Positions 54,613-63,011 of a stretch of DNA of 64,000 nt are shown in pieces. The first letter of the stretch is position 1; each line of letters opens with the position of its first letter. The stretch comes from Fusibacter sp963666805 (GTDB lineage Bacteria > Bacillota > Clostridia > Peptostreptococcales > Acidaminobacteraceae), in NCBI GenBank assembly GCA_963666805.2, contig CAXXWR010000003.1:496001-560000 (forward strand). Reading direction: 5' to 3'. The position numbers and the translations under genes were made by a program. The notes beneath the pieces are model-generated. The model was given only the letters and a program-made list of their open reading frames with translations, was not told where the DNA came from and did not search any database.

Positions 54613-54764
54613 CTGTTTTCCGCCTTTCTAAATCTTGATTGTAGTATAGCAGAGAATTTTATGTTTTTCAATCCTTTTTTATTGTTTTTCGATATATTTT
54701 TATCTTTTTAAAATATATCATCTTCTTCCTTATAAGTCTATAAAAAACCTCAATACTATTAAAT

Positions 54765-54789
54765 GTTTAAATAATAATCGTTTGGGTAT
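54765..54789 (+). promoter_or_regulatory. sigma-B-like promoter of csbD
   Basis: GTTTAA (54765-54770), a 13-base spacer and GGGTAT (54784-54789) match the sigma-B consensus closely. It lies about 130 bases before the CsbD start; the intervening leader has no open frame. An overlapping TATAAT at 54787-54792 could also serve sigma-A. Confidence 0.65.
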
Positions 54790-54917
54790 AATAATAATGA
54801 CAGCAATTATAACGTTGTCACTAGAAATGTAATTAACATCTCGAGAGGGTCTATTAAACATTTTTTAGGGATGTAACTGATAAGACAAATACGACTACTT
54901 TTAAAAGGAGGCATTTG

Positions 54918-55121
54918 ATGAGTAATATTAAATTAGAAGGAAAATGGGATCAATTAAAAGGTGAAGCTAAAACAAAATGGGCCGATTTAACCGATGATGA
55001 CGTTAAATATGTAGATGGTTCTTTTGATAAATTAGTTGGTAAAATCAAAGAAAAATATGGAAAAACCAAAGATGAAGCTGAAAAAGAAGTTTCTGAATGG
55101 CTTGATAAAATTCAATCATAA
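54918..55121 (+). CDS. CsbD-family stress protein
   Basis: 67 residues: KLEGKWDQLKGEAKTKWADLTDDD followed by KLVGKIKEKYGKTKDEAEKEV, the small helical CsbD fold. In Bacillus CsbD is a general-stress protein controlled by sigma-B; a sigma-B-like promoter upstream here agrees. The start is ATG 54918 with AAGGAGG upstream; the TTG just before is too close. Single-gene unit with a strong terminator. Confidence 0.93.
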   Translation: MSNIKLEGKWDQLKGEAKTKWADLTDDDVKYVDGSFDKLVGKIKEKYGKTKDEAEKEVSEWLDKIQS

Positions 55122-55147
55122 TAAAAACGTCTATTATAAATATAAAA

Positions 55148-55178
55148 AAGTTGAGCCTTCCGAGGCTCAACTTTTTTT
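55148..55178 (+). terminator. terminator of csbD
   Basis: Eleven-base perfect stem (55148-55158 with 55163-55173), 4-base loop, then T7. Confidence 0.92.
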
Positions 55179-55204
55179 ATGCTAAAATGATTGTATTTAC
55201 GCTC

Positions 55205-55423
55205 TTACTCACCCTCCTTGGGTGCTTCATACGCAAGGATGTCTCCTGGCTGACATTCTAATGTTTCGCACAAGGCTTCCAACGTAGAAAATCTAACTGC
55301 TCTGGCTTTACCTGTCTTTAAAATAGATAAATTAGCCTGACTAATCCCTACCTTTTGAGCAAGCTCACCAGAAGACATTTTACGTTTAGCCATGACCACA
55401 TCTAAGTTTACAATAATGGGCAT
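55205..55423 (-). CDS. small XRE-family HTH regulator (YozG-like)
   Basis: 72 residues, almost all one helix-turn-helix (MSSGELAQKVGISQANLSILKTGKARAVRFSTLEALCETLECQPGD; the recognition helix is near residues 28-40). This short type regularly accompanies a DUF2975 membrane protein, as it does here, 14 bases downstream of it. It probably represses its own operon, with the membrane partner modulating it. Confidence 0.88.
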   Translation of the reverse strand: MPIIVNLDVVMAKRKMSSGELAQKVGISQANLSILKTGKARAVRFSTLEALCETLECQPGDILAYEAPKEGE

Positions 55424-55437
55424 CGTTACGCCTCCTT

Positions 55438-55887
55438 CTATATGGTATAATCAGACTCTTCTTTTAAGAGAATAGCTTGAGCAATAATATTTTTTACCAC
55501 TCTCACAATTAATCCCATGAAAGCTGCTGCAATAGCTACAAAGAGCCATGGCAAATAGTATTGCATAGAAACAGCGGCAATAATAGCGCCTAAAAAACAA
55601 CTCCAAGAGATACGTCTTAAATAACTTGTATTTTTCAGATCAAAAATCTGTTCTTTTTCAATTGCTCCTAATAACCTCGCTAAATTATAAAGCAAAGTGA
55701 TTACTGGCAATGCGCCAACATAAACCGTTATTAAAAAGAAAGGATAGGCAGCATCAATATCTGCTCTTGAAAACTGTATAAACTCACTTATCAATTTAGG
55801 TGCTCCAATCAAGACAAATATTAAAATGAGAGAAAAGCCATAAATACAAATTCGACTCAATATAATTGATCGTTTACTGGTCCACAT
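55438..55887 (-). CDS. DUF2975 family membrane protein
   Basis: 149 residues with four hydrophobic segments (about 9-30, 45-70, 95-110 and 115-135), with DLKNTSYLRRISW between segments 2 and 3, typical of DUF2975. The start is ATG 55887; the GTG three codons earlier lies in the ribosome site. It forms an operon with the small HTH regulator. The role is unknown. Confidence 0.82.
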   Translation of the reverse strand: MWTSKRSIILSRICIYGFSLILIFVLIGAPKLISEFIQFSRADIDAAYPFFLITVYVGALPVITLLYNLARLLGAIEKEQIFDLKNTSYLRRISWSCFLGAIIAAVSMQYYLPWLFVAIAAAFMGLIVRVVKNIIAQAILLKEESDYTI

Positions 55888-56052
55888 TTTTATCACCTCT
55901 ATTTGTGGTTACTTCATTAAAAGTATAGCACGAGATATGGGGGGTCACAAGATTTTTTATCGTTTAACAATAAAATCCATTGTCTTATAAGACTAAATAT
56001 CATGAATATCATTTTAATCAACGCATATTTTCAATTTTTTTAATTTTTTTTC

Positions 56053-56220
56053 TTGAACTCACTATAAGATATGTGTTAAAATGAAGCATAAATTTAGCAA
56101 TTATTATCATAATAGGTTGTACCTCCCTCAAGAATCCCTATGTTACAATTTATTGTGGTAATTAATTGATATAGTCATTCCTTAATAATACTAGAGATTT
56201 CCTACTCTAGTATTTTTTTT
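56053..56220 (+). ncRNA. candidate leader or small RNA upstream of the DAC-domain gene
   Basis: TTGAAC (56053-56058) and TAAAAT (56077-56082) form a promoter with an 18-base spacer. A strong terminator (56187-56196 with 56205-56214, then eight T) ends the unit about 130 bases later, 74 bases before the next start codon. No open frame of note is inside. The stretch GTACCTCCCTC near 56117 is complementary to ribosome-binding sites. It could be an attenuated leader of the DAC gene or a separate RNA. Confidence 0.45.
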
Positions 56221-56293
56221 GCGCAAATTCTACATATTATGGTATATATATAATACTACTGTCACATCTAAATCATACGGAGGACACTTGACA

Positions 56294-57706
56294 ATGACTA
56301 TTCATACTATCAGTGAACTATCTGCCCTAATTGAAAACTATACCAGCCACCTTTTTAAGGCCATTGACGATGAATTAGCACCTAAAGTAACTTTGGTTTC
56401 TTTTGAAGTGTCTCGTACTATGATACATATTCGATATGGCAATGAAATGATTGACTTACCCGGTTCCATTGAAACCATTGAACAACTTTATGAAAAAAAA
56501 GTTTTATTGGACGAACTGGTTGCCAATCATATTGTTGACCCCACTCGAGACAAAATAATGCGCTATCACTCTGTTTTTTTCCTACAACACCACAAAATAT
56601 TCACTTATGTCCTCATTTTTGATAAAAAGACTTTAGACACTTATTATCATCTTCCTGAAAAAACAGGTATGAAATTACGTTCTATTAATGATGCCATTAT
56701 TTTAAACTTACTGGATACCATTAATGACGCTATCGCACATTATATTACCCCTCAAAATTTTCAAACACCAACTGTCAGCCATCTGCTCACCAATTCTGCC
56801 AAACATTTGATTACAGAAATTTTAAATCATCAAGCTGGTCATGATTCTGAAAATGAGTTAGACCCTCTCGATAAAATCAATAAAATCTCCTCACTCAGCT
56901 ATGAAAAAACATTTAGCAAAGGCAAAATACTTCTTATCCCTTCTCATCAACTTGAACGACTCACTGATTATTTGCCTGTTACACCTTTGATTAGACTCCA
57001 CGAAAAACTGCCTCTAAAGAGTTATAGACATATTCGAAAAATTCTTGAACTATCAGATCAAAATGTCTACCTTCTTTCAAATGGCTTTTACCTTTATGGA
57101 ACTGTTCTCATCCCTCAAGAAATCAATTTTTCAAAAACTGACTATGACTTTTACACCATTGAATTTAACTCTTATTATTCTTGGCAACTTAACTATAATG
57201 GCAACAAACTCTTACAAGTGACACAAGAGGAAGTCTTTACGCCCAAGCCTAAAATCTCTTATTTGCATTTTAGCCATGAACTCAAAAAAATATTTCCTGA
57301 AATCGAAACCAAACGCGTTCTCAACCTCTATAAATTAATCCTAGAATCTCTCAAGCAAGTCAAAGGAACGATTATCGTGATTTCTAAAAATGCGCGAAGT
57401 GAAGCCAATCGCCTTAAAAATCAATGTTTTATCATTGAAGGTAAAAAATTAACACCGTCAATGATGAAATCGATTACTAGCATTGACGGTGCTGTATTAA
57501 TTGACCTTGATGGCTATTGTCAAGGTATTGGTGTGATATTAGATGGTATTGCAACTGAAAAGGGGGATCCTTCAAGGGGAGCAAGATACAACTCTGCCAT
57601 CCGTTATGTTGAAACCATCTCTAACAACCCTCACTACTCCGCTTGCTTTACGGTTGTCATCTCTGAAGACGGTGATGTCGATATGATTTCAAAATATTCC
57701 CTCTAA
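56294..57706 (+). CDS. DisA_N (diadenylate cyclase-like) domain protein with a large N-terminal sensor region
   Basis: 470 residues. The C-terminal 120 residues carry the diadenylate-cyclase (DAC) pattern: GTIIVISKNA, DGAVLIDLDGYCQGIGVILDG with the DGA motif, and SRGARYNSAIRYVE where classical DisA/CdaA have TRHRAA. The final VVISEDGDVDMI is also typical. The first 350 residues form at least two alpha/beta domains, like the sensor domains of long DAC proteins, and hold no membrane segment. RYN in place of RHR leaves c-di-AMP synthesis in doubt. The start is ATG 56294, ten bases after GGAGG; a TTG six bases earlier is possible. Confidence 0.75.
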   Translation: MTIHTISELSALIENYTSHLFKAIDDELAPKVTLVSFEVSRTMIHIRYGNEMIDLPGSIETIEQLYEKKVLLDELVANHIVDPTRDKIMRYHSVFFLQHHKIFTYVLIFDKKTLDTYYHLPEKTGMKLRSINDAIILNLLDTINDAIAHYITPQNFQTPTVSHLLTNSAKHLITEILNHQAGHDSENELDPLDKINKISSLSYEKTFSKGKILLIPSHQLERLTDYLPVTPLIRLHEKLPLKSYRHIRKILELSDQNVYLLSNGFYLYGTVLIPQEINFSKTDYDFYTIEFNSYYSWQLNYNGNKLLQVTQEEVFTPKPKISYLHFSHELKKIFPEIETKRVLNLYKLILESLKQVKGTIIVISKNARSEANRLKNQCFIIEGKKLTPSMMKSITSIDGAVLIDLDGYCQGIGVILDGIATEKGDPSRGARYNSAIRYVETISNNPHYSACFTVVISEDGDVDMISKYSL

Positions 57707-57708
57707 AG

Positions 57709-59616
57709 CTAAATCAAAGTTAGTATCATATAAATTATCATCGTTGCGCTTAAAGCCAAAATAACACTCCCTGTAGTTGTTTTAAGCCAAGTCGCACTGA
57801 TGTCTATTAATTCTCTTAAAGAATAGTCCTTCTGATTGCTAGATTTTACTTTAAAATGAATGCCACGATGCATGGCACTGGCAAGATGCGAAATCATCAA
57901 GAAAAATTGACCTTCAATCTGCATAATCAGTCGGGGAACTCTTTGGGTAATCAGCGTCATAGCGGGTTGATAAAGCATTTTTTCAAAACTAATCCATTCT
58001 AAAGAAGGATTAATGTAAATCTGACGTCCATCCACTTCTTTAAGCAGGACCCTATTGATAAAGAAAACATAAATCAAAATACCAAATAAGGTAATCACTA
58101 AACTATGCATGATGTTTTCCGCTTCATAGAAGTGGTATTCAAAATGCGGCATCCCGCCAAGTTGTTGAGCTGGAATAGATAATATCTCCATAATTTGTGC
58201 CGGATGCGTCCCTTCATAAATGATTAGTCCCCCCAATAATAAAAGGGGAAAATAAATCCACTTCGTTGGCTTATCAAGAACCAACTTTTCATGTGGCGTT
58301 GTGAAAATCGCTGTAATCATTTTGGCTGAATACGCTACAGTAATCATACTCCCCAATTCAAATAGCCATAAGAGCAAATGAGCCCATGCGCCATGACTTT
58401 CAACATAAAGTTCCAATGAATGATATAAAAGCGTCTTACCAAGAAAACCATTAAAGCCTGGAAAGGCAATCAGACCTAAAACGCCTAGAGCAAATACAAT
58501 AAACAACAGCCACATGCCTCGACCATATCCTCTGATTTTATTGAGGCTAAGGTCTTTAGAAATCATCATTAAAACGCCAGCACAAAGAAAGAGCAATACT
58601 TTATAAATACTATGATTAATAATGTACAAGAGCGTCCCATAAGCTGCATAGTGGTGACCAGGCTGTAAAAGTGCCACGCCTAGAAGGATAAAGCCAATTT
58701 GGCTCATAGAAGAGAATGCCATAATACGTTTAAGATTTCTCTGATACATGGCTAAAATCCCCGTGATAATAATGTTACAAAAAGCAATCACCATTACCAA
58801 GGTTCTAAAATTTAGATCAAACTGTAAAAAATCTTTGACAATCATAATAATCCCAAAAACGCCACATTTGAGCATTACACCTGATAGAATTGCTGAAGCA
58901 GGTGAAGGAGCCGCTGGATGAGCTTTAGGAAGCCAAACGTGCAGCGGAAAACACGAAGCTTTAACTGCATATCCCACAAATACGAGCAAGGCAATTAGAT
59001 ACTTTATCAGACCTAAGTGACTGAAGGCTTCTCCAATTTCAGAAATATACACAGTCCCAGTATAGGCATACAACAAAAAGATACCTAAAAGCTGAACCAT
59101 CCCACCGAAGATTGCCATGTTCAGATAGATTTCACCTGCCTCATGTGAATAATCATCTTCATCATGAATGATAAGTAAATAGAGGGAAATCGTTAAAACT
59201 TCAAAAAAAGTAAACATGTTGATAATATTTTCCGATATAAAAAAGCCCAAAGTTGCACCAAGTGTCAATGTAAATATCATAAAATAACGATTTCGGTGCT
59301 CATATCGCCTAATGTACATGAAAGAATAGAGCATTGTCACTAGCCACGCAATCACCGTAATCACAACGAAGACATACCTGTACATGGTTAACTCAAAACT
59401 TAAACCTATTCCCATGATACCATCTAGGTCCAGTCTAATACTGCCACCATATTGAATCCAGCGATAAAGTCTAATGGTGATGATACACTCCGCTAGCGTT
59501 ACTAAAAAGAGGAAAAAATTTCTATAATTTTCACTAATCATCCCTATCAAATAACTCATAACACAGGCCACAAAAGGGATGACAACTAAACAAACTAATA
59601 GGGTTTCTTTGGTCAT
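57709..59616 (-). CDS. NuoL/MrpA-like proton-translocating subunit
   Basis: 635 residues with about 15-16 hydrophobic segments. Core motifs of complex I/Mrp antiporter subunits: LHVWLPKAHPAAPSPASAILSGVMLKCG (discontinuous helix and Lys) and LKRIMAFSSMSQIGFILLG. The long C-terminal extension after about residue 500 is like NuoL or MrpA. Third gene of the three-subunit operon. Its stop is two bases from the end of the converging DAC-domain gene, without a hairpin between. Confidence 0.88.
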   Translation of the reverse strand: MTKETLLVCLVVIPFVACVMSYLIGMISENYRNFFLFLVTLAECIITIRLYRWIQYGGSIRLDLDGIMGIGLSFELTMYRYVFVVITVIAWLVTMLYSFMYIRRYEHRNRYFMIFTLTLGATLGFFISENIINMFTFFEVLTISLYLLIIHDEDDYSHEAGEIYLNMAIFGGMVQLLGIFLLYAYTGTVYISEIGEAFSHLGLIKYLIALLVFVGYAVKASCFPLHVWLPKAHPAAPSPASAILSGVMLKCGVFGIIMIVKDFLQFDLNFRTLVMVIAFCNIIITGILAMYQRNLKRIMAFSSMSQIGFILLGVALLQPGHHYAAYGTLLYIINHSIYKVLLFLCAGVLMMISKDLSLNKIRGYGRGMWLLFIVFALGVLGLIAFPGFNGFLGKTLLYHSLELYVESHGAWAHLLLWLFELGSMITVAYSAKMITAIFTTPHEKLVLDKPTKWIYFPLLLLGGLIIYEGTHPAQIMEILSIPAQQLGGMPHFEYHFYEAENIMHSLVITLFGILIYVFFINRVLLKEVDGRQIYINPSLEWISFEKMLYQPAMTLITQRVPRLIMQIEGQFFLMISHLASAMHRGIHFKVKSSNQKDYSLRELIDISATWLKTTTGSVILALSATMIIYMILTLI

Positions 59617-59626
59617 ACACTCCTCC

Positions 59627-61060
59627 TTATAATCCTAAATACGTAATCACGTGAGTTTCAAGAAAGTGAATCACAGGATTCGGAAAAATACCTAAAAGCC
59701 CGCTCACTATGAGTAACACTAACATGGGAATCTTCATTTCAATATCTGTCTTTTTCACTTGGATCGTCTGATTTTCTGGCTTAAAGAACGCATTAATGCC
59801 TATAGGTAGAAGGTAGATTGCAGTCATAAATGCACTTAGCAAGATAACCGCTATAAACCCTACTTCTCCTTGGTCGATTGCGCCTATCGCCAAATGCCAT
59901 TTGCTTACAAAGCCATTGGTTGGCGGCAATCCCATAATGGATATAGAAGAAAAAAGAAAGACACCGAATGTGAAAGACATTTTTTTCCCTAGTCCATTGA
60001 TTTCTTTAAACAAGGTTGCGCCTGCATCTTTATACATACTCCCTACACAGAAAAAGAGCATCATTTTGATAACAGCGTGGTTAAGAAGATGCAATAAAGC
60101 TCCTAATAATGCCATACCATTTCCAAGCACAATTCCTAGCATAATATACCCCAGCTGGCTAATCGTCGAATAAGCCAACCGTTTTTTTAGATTCTGCTGG
60201 TGATAGGCTAAAAAAGCTCCTGTCAAAATAGAGACAGTAATCACTAATAGAAGACTTTTTTGAAGAACTGGATGCCCTGTAATAAAAGCTACTCCAAATA
60301 GATAATAGGTTAATCTGACAAGTCCAAAAATCCCCGACTTCACCACTGCTACCGCATGTAAAAGTGCACTCACCGGTGTTGGGGCAATCATAGCAGAAGG
60401 CAACCAACTGTGAAAAGGGACTAAAGCCGATTTTACACCAAAACCAAGAAAAATAAATAGGTAGCTGACAACCATCAAGTAATGGTCTGGAATAAGTGCT
60501 GCCTTCCCAGCAAAAAATTCTAAATTGCCCATCTTATTAAAATAGATACTCATGCCCACCAGCAAAAAAGTAGACCCCATAAAGCTATAAAAAAGATACT
60601 TTTTACCGAGTCTTAATGCCTCGTCTGTCCCTCTAAAAATAATGAGCGGAAAAGTAGAAAACGTTAATAGTTCATAGAAAATGTAAAGTACCATTAAATT
60701 AGAAGATAAACAAATTCCAATAAGTGCTGATAGCACAAGAAACATGTACGTATAAAAGATAGGTTCTCGATTAGCATTTCTCATATAAGAAAAGCTGTAG
60801 ATTAGAGCCATCAACCACATAAAAGTAGCAATAGTCATCATGTAGAAGCTCAGTCCATCTAATCGAAGATTAAAACGAACACCTTCAACTAATGTAAATC
60901 CTTGAATAACTAAACCTGCTTCTTTGTTATAAATTTTAAAAAGCAAGACTTCTTCAATCAACAAGACAGCCACTAAAAAGGGTTTGCGTATCTTTTCAGG
61001 AATCACCATCGCCATAAGCCCACCCAATAAAGGGATCATAATCAATAGCCAAAGTAGCAT
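59627..61060 (-). CDS. NuoM/MrpD-like proton-translocating subunit
   Basis: 477 residues with about 14 hydrophobic segments. Antiporter-type motifs are FHSWLPSAMIAPTPVSALLHAVAVVKSG and LKKRLAYSTISQLGYIMLG. The family (proton_antipo_M) occurs in complex I, Mrp antiporters and membrane-bound hydrogenases. Second gene of the operon, ten bases before the 635-residue subunit and one base after the first. Confidence 0.88.
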   Translation of the reverse strand: MLLWLLIMIPLLGGLMAMVIPEKIRKPFLVAVLLIEEVLLFKIYNKEAGLVIQGFTLVEGVRFNLRLDGLSFYMMTIATFMWLMALIYSFSYMRNANREPIFYTYMFLVLSALIGICLSSNLMVLYIFYELLTFSTFPLIIFRGTDEALRLGKKYLFYSFMGSTFLLVGMSIYFNKMGNLEFFAGKAALIPDHYLMVVSYLFIFLGFGVKSALVPFHSWLPSAMIAPTPVSALLHAVAVVKSGIFGLVRLTYYLFGVAFITGHPVLQKSLLLVITVSILTGAFLAYHQQNLKKRLAYSTISQLGYIMLGIVLGNGMALLGALLHLLNHAVIKMMLFFCVGSMYKDAGATLFKEINGLGKKMSFTFGVFLFSSISIMGLPPTNGFVSKWHLAIGAIDQGEVGFIAVILLSAFMTAIYLLPIGINAFFKPENQTIQVKKTDIEMKIPMLVLLIVSGLLGIFPNPVIHFLETHVITYLGL

Positions 61061-61061
61061 A

Positions 61062-62507
61062 CTACACTCCCCCTCTCACATTGAGCAGTTCTATGAAAAA
61101 TAAGATGCGATTTGAAAAAATACCAAATCCAATAACCCCCACTACGAGAATCATCATCGGCACAATTTCTTTAAAAGGCTTTACTTTACTGGCAAAGACC
61201 TTATTATCAACATTTCGTTTACCATAAAACCCGTTAATAATAATTGGAAAATAATACGAAGCATTTAGAAGCGATGAAATAAGTACCGCAATAAGTGGCA
61301 CAATTGATCCCATTTGAAGCGATCCTAAAAGAATATTCCACTTGGTAATAAAACCTGGAAAAAGAGGAATCCCCACCATTGATAAAGCACAAATGGCAAA
61401 ACAAGTTAAGGTAATTGGCATTTCCTTACCTATCCCCCTTAAGGCATCGGTATCAGTGGTGCCTACTTGTTCATAAATTGAGCTAGTTGCAAGGTAGAGT
61501 GCTACCTTGGTGAGGGTATGAGCCATCAACTGATAGATAGCAATTGCCATTCCATATTGATTACCTAATCCAAGTGCCAAATAAATATATCCCAGCTGAG
61601 ATACAGTCGAATATGCCAGTATTTTCTTAAGATCAGTCTGCCTAATGGCAATCAGTGACCCCGATATCATGCCTCCAACACCTAAAAATACAAGAATAGT
61701 ATCTACGTGTAATCTTTGCATGCCTATACTGCCATAGCCCGTCAATATAATTTTCATTAAAAAAAGAGGTGCTGCTTTCACTGTAATCCCCGATAAAAGT
61801 GCACTAAGTGTAGAAGGTGTTTTGTAAAAAAGATTGGGCATCCAAGAAAAGAAAGGAAAAAGTAGCCCAAAGATACCAAGTCCAAGCACACAAAGGGTTA
61901 AACTCAGCGTATAGAAATTTAGATTGCCTTTCATGTTTAAAAAAAGATGACTGTTAAAATAAGATAAATCAACGGTTTGACTTTGTAGAATCATCATCAT
62001 TAATCCGATAAATAGAAAAATAAGGCCAATACCATTAATCAGTAAAAATTCACGTTTTTTAGAATCCTTATTCCGAATTCTCATCATAATAAAGGTGGTC
62101 AATAGAACGCCTAAGTAGGCTAGAAACATGACAATCATATTTTGAGATATGATTAACAGTGTCAATGCAGCGATCATGATTAGAAAACTGCGATAATAAA
62201 TCGGTATCTGTTCATTTGGTATATAGACGCTTAATGCGTAATAAGAAAACCATACTATAAGTAGTATCGTCAAATAGAAGACAAGCAAGATTAGCATCGT
62301 TCCTTTAGACATTTGTAATCTGCCAATCAAAGGAAGTATAAGCTCTGTCTGTCCATAATTAAAGAAATAAAAAAACATCAGAAAAAACGATAGCATAAAA
62401 ACACTCACTATCAGCTGATGAATTCGCTTTAAATCTTTAATCCTTTTCAAGTAAAATGCACTAATCATCAACAAAATAATACAGAGAACTGGTCCATAAC
62501 GAATCAT
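61062..62507 (-). CDS. NuoN/MrpD-like proton-translocating subunit
   Basis: 481 residues with about 14 hydrophobic segments. Motifs are FFSWMPNLFYKTPSTLSALLSGITVKAAP and LKKILAYSTVSQLGYIYLALG, so the Lys in helix 8 and the broken helix are kept. First large gene of the operon. The set of three paralogues, with no NuoH, hydrogenase or MrpB/C/E/F/G genes visible on either side, is the notable feature. Confidence 0.88.
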   Translation of the reverse strand: MIRYGPVLCIILLMISAFYLKRIKDLKRIHQLIVSVFMLSFFLMFFYFFNYGQTELILPLIGRLQMSKGTMLILLVFYLTILLIVWFSYYALSVYIPNEQIPIYYRSFLIMIAALTLLIISQNMIVMFLAYLGVLLTTFIMMRIRNKDSKKREFLLINGIGLIFLFIGLMMMILQSQTVDLSYFNSHLFLNMKGNLNFYTLSLTLCVLGLGIFGLLFPFFSWMPNLFYKTPSTLSALLSGITVKAAPLFLMKIILTGYGSIGMQRLHVDTILVFLGVGGMISGSLIAIRQTDLKKILAYSTVSQLGYIYLALGLGNQYGMAIAIYQLMAHTLTKVALYLATSSIYEQVGTTDTDALRGIGKEMPITLTCFAICALSMVGIPLFPGFITKWNILLGSLQMGSIVPLIAVLISSLLNASYYFPIIINGFYGKRNVDNKVFASKVKPFKEIVPMMILVVGVIGFGIFSNRILFFIELLNVRGGV

Positions 62508-62545
62508 ATTATTTCCTCCATTTTTGAATGGTGATTAGCAATGTA

Positions 62546-62713
62546 TTACCGGTTAATAAATATCTCGTAGACACTTAAAACAAGCATAATTGTAAAGAAT
62601 ATTAAGATAAAATATGCCAGTACTAATCCACCTTTAATGATGGATAAAAGTGCTATAATGCCTATTAACGCCAGTACTACTTTGCCCCTCGTTGTTAGTT
62701 TATATTTCTTCAT
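62546..62713 (-). CDS. 55-residue membrane protein preceding the antiporter-like operon
   Basis: A small frame from ATG 62713, with GGGGTG upstream, to TAA at 62546. It starts with a basic MKKYKLTTRGK, has two hydrophobic stretches (VVLALIGIIALLSII and LVLAYFILIFFTIMLVL) and ends in YEIFINR. It lies 38 bases before the first antiporter-like gene, on the same strand. Good site, basic-hydrophobic layout and position support a real gene; it could be an accessory subunit of the complex. Confidence 0.6.
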   Translation of the reverse strand: MKKYKLTTRGKVVLALIGIIALLSIIKGGLVLAYFILIFFTIMLVLSVYEIFINR

Positions 62714-62941
62714 AATTCACCCCACGAATCATTCTCTTAAAAAGATTTTACAACAATTTCATATTAATTTCCAGTCTTTTGTTAAATACAAAACATAAAG
62801 CAACTTATTTCCTCCACTTCTTAATTGATTTAGGAGAAGAAAAAGACCGCTTTTGAAACCCCATGGTGTAGGGGGTGTTGATTTCAGCTAATATCAGCCC
62901 TTCAAGCCTCATCGGTTAAACTCGTGAAAGCTTTAACTTAA
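62714..62941. other. intergenic region with a weak hairpin, nothing assigned
   Basis: The divergent region between the antiporter operon and ccdA. ACCCC (about 62858) pairs with GGGGT (about 62873) around a short loop, and GTTAAA/TTTAAC pair near 62925. No known riboswitch consensus was recognised on either strand and no coding frame is convincing. Confidence 0.3.
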
Positions 62942-62970
62942 TTGAAAATAGTTTTCACTTCATATATAAT
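62942..62970 (+). promoter_or_regulatory. promoter of ccdA
   Basis: TTGAAA (62942-62947), a 17-base spacer and the consensus TATAAT (62965-62970), 42 bases before the ATG. Confidence 0.85.
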
Positions 62971-63011
62971 AATGACATTACTATCACCTAAAATACGATA
63001 AGGAGTGGCTA

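Noticed and set aside
57709..62507. Complete complex I or Mrp antiporter operon
   Set aside because: Only three antiporter-type subunits are present; all peripheral and remaining membrane subunits are missing from both flanks.
62850..62945. Riboswitch or hammerhead ribozyme upstream of ccdA
   Set aside because: Some stems and GATGA/GAA-like pieces can be seen on the minus strand, but no full consensus of any family known to me fits.
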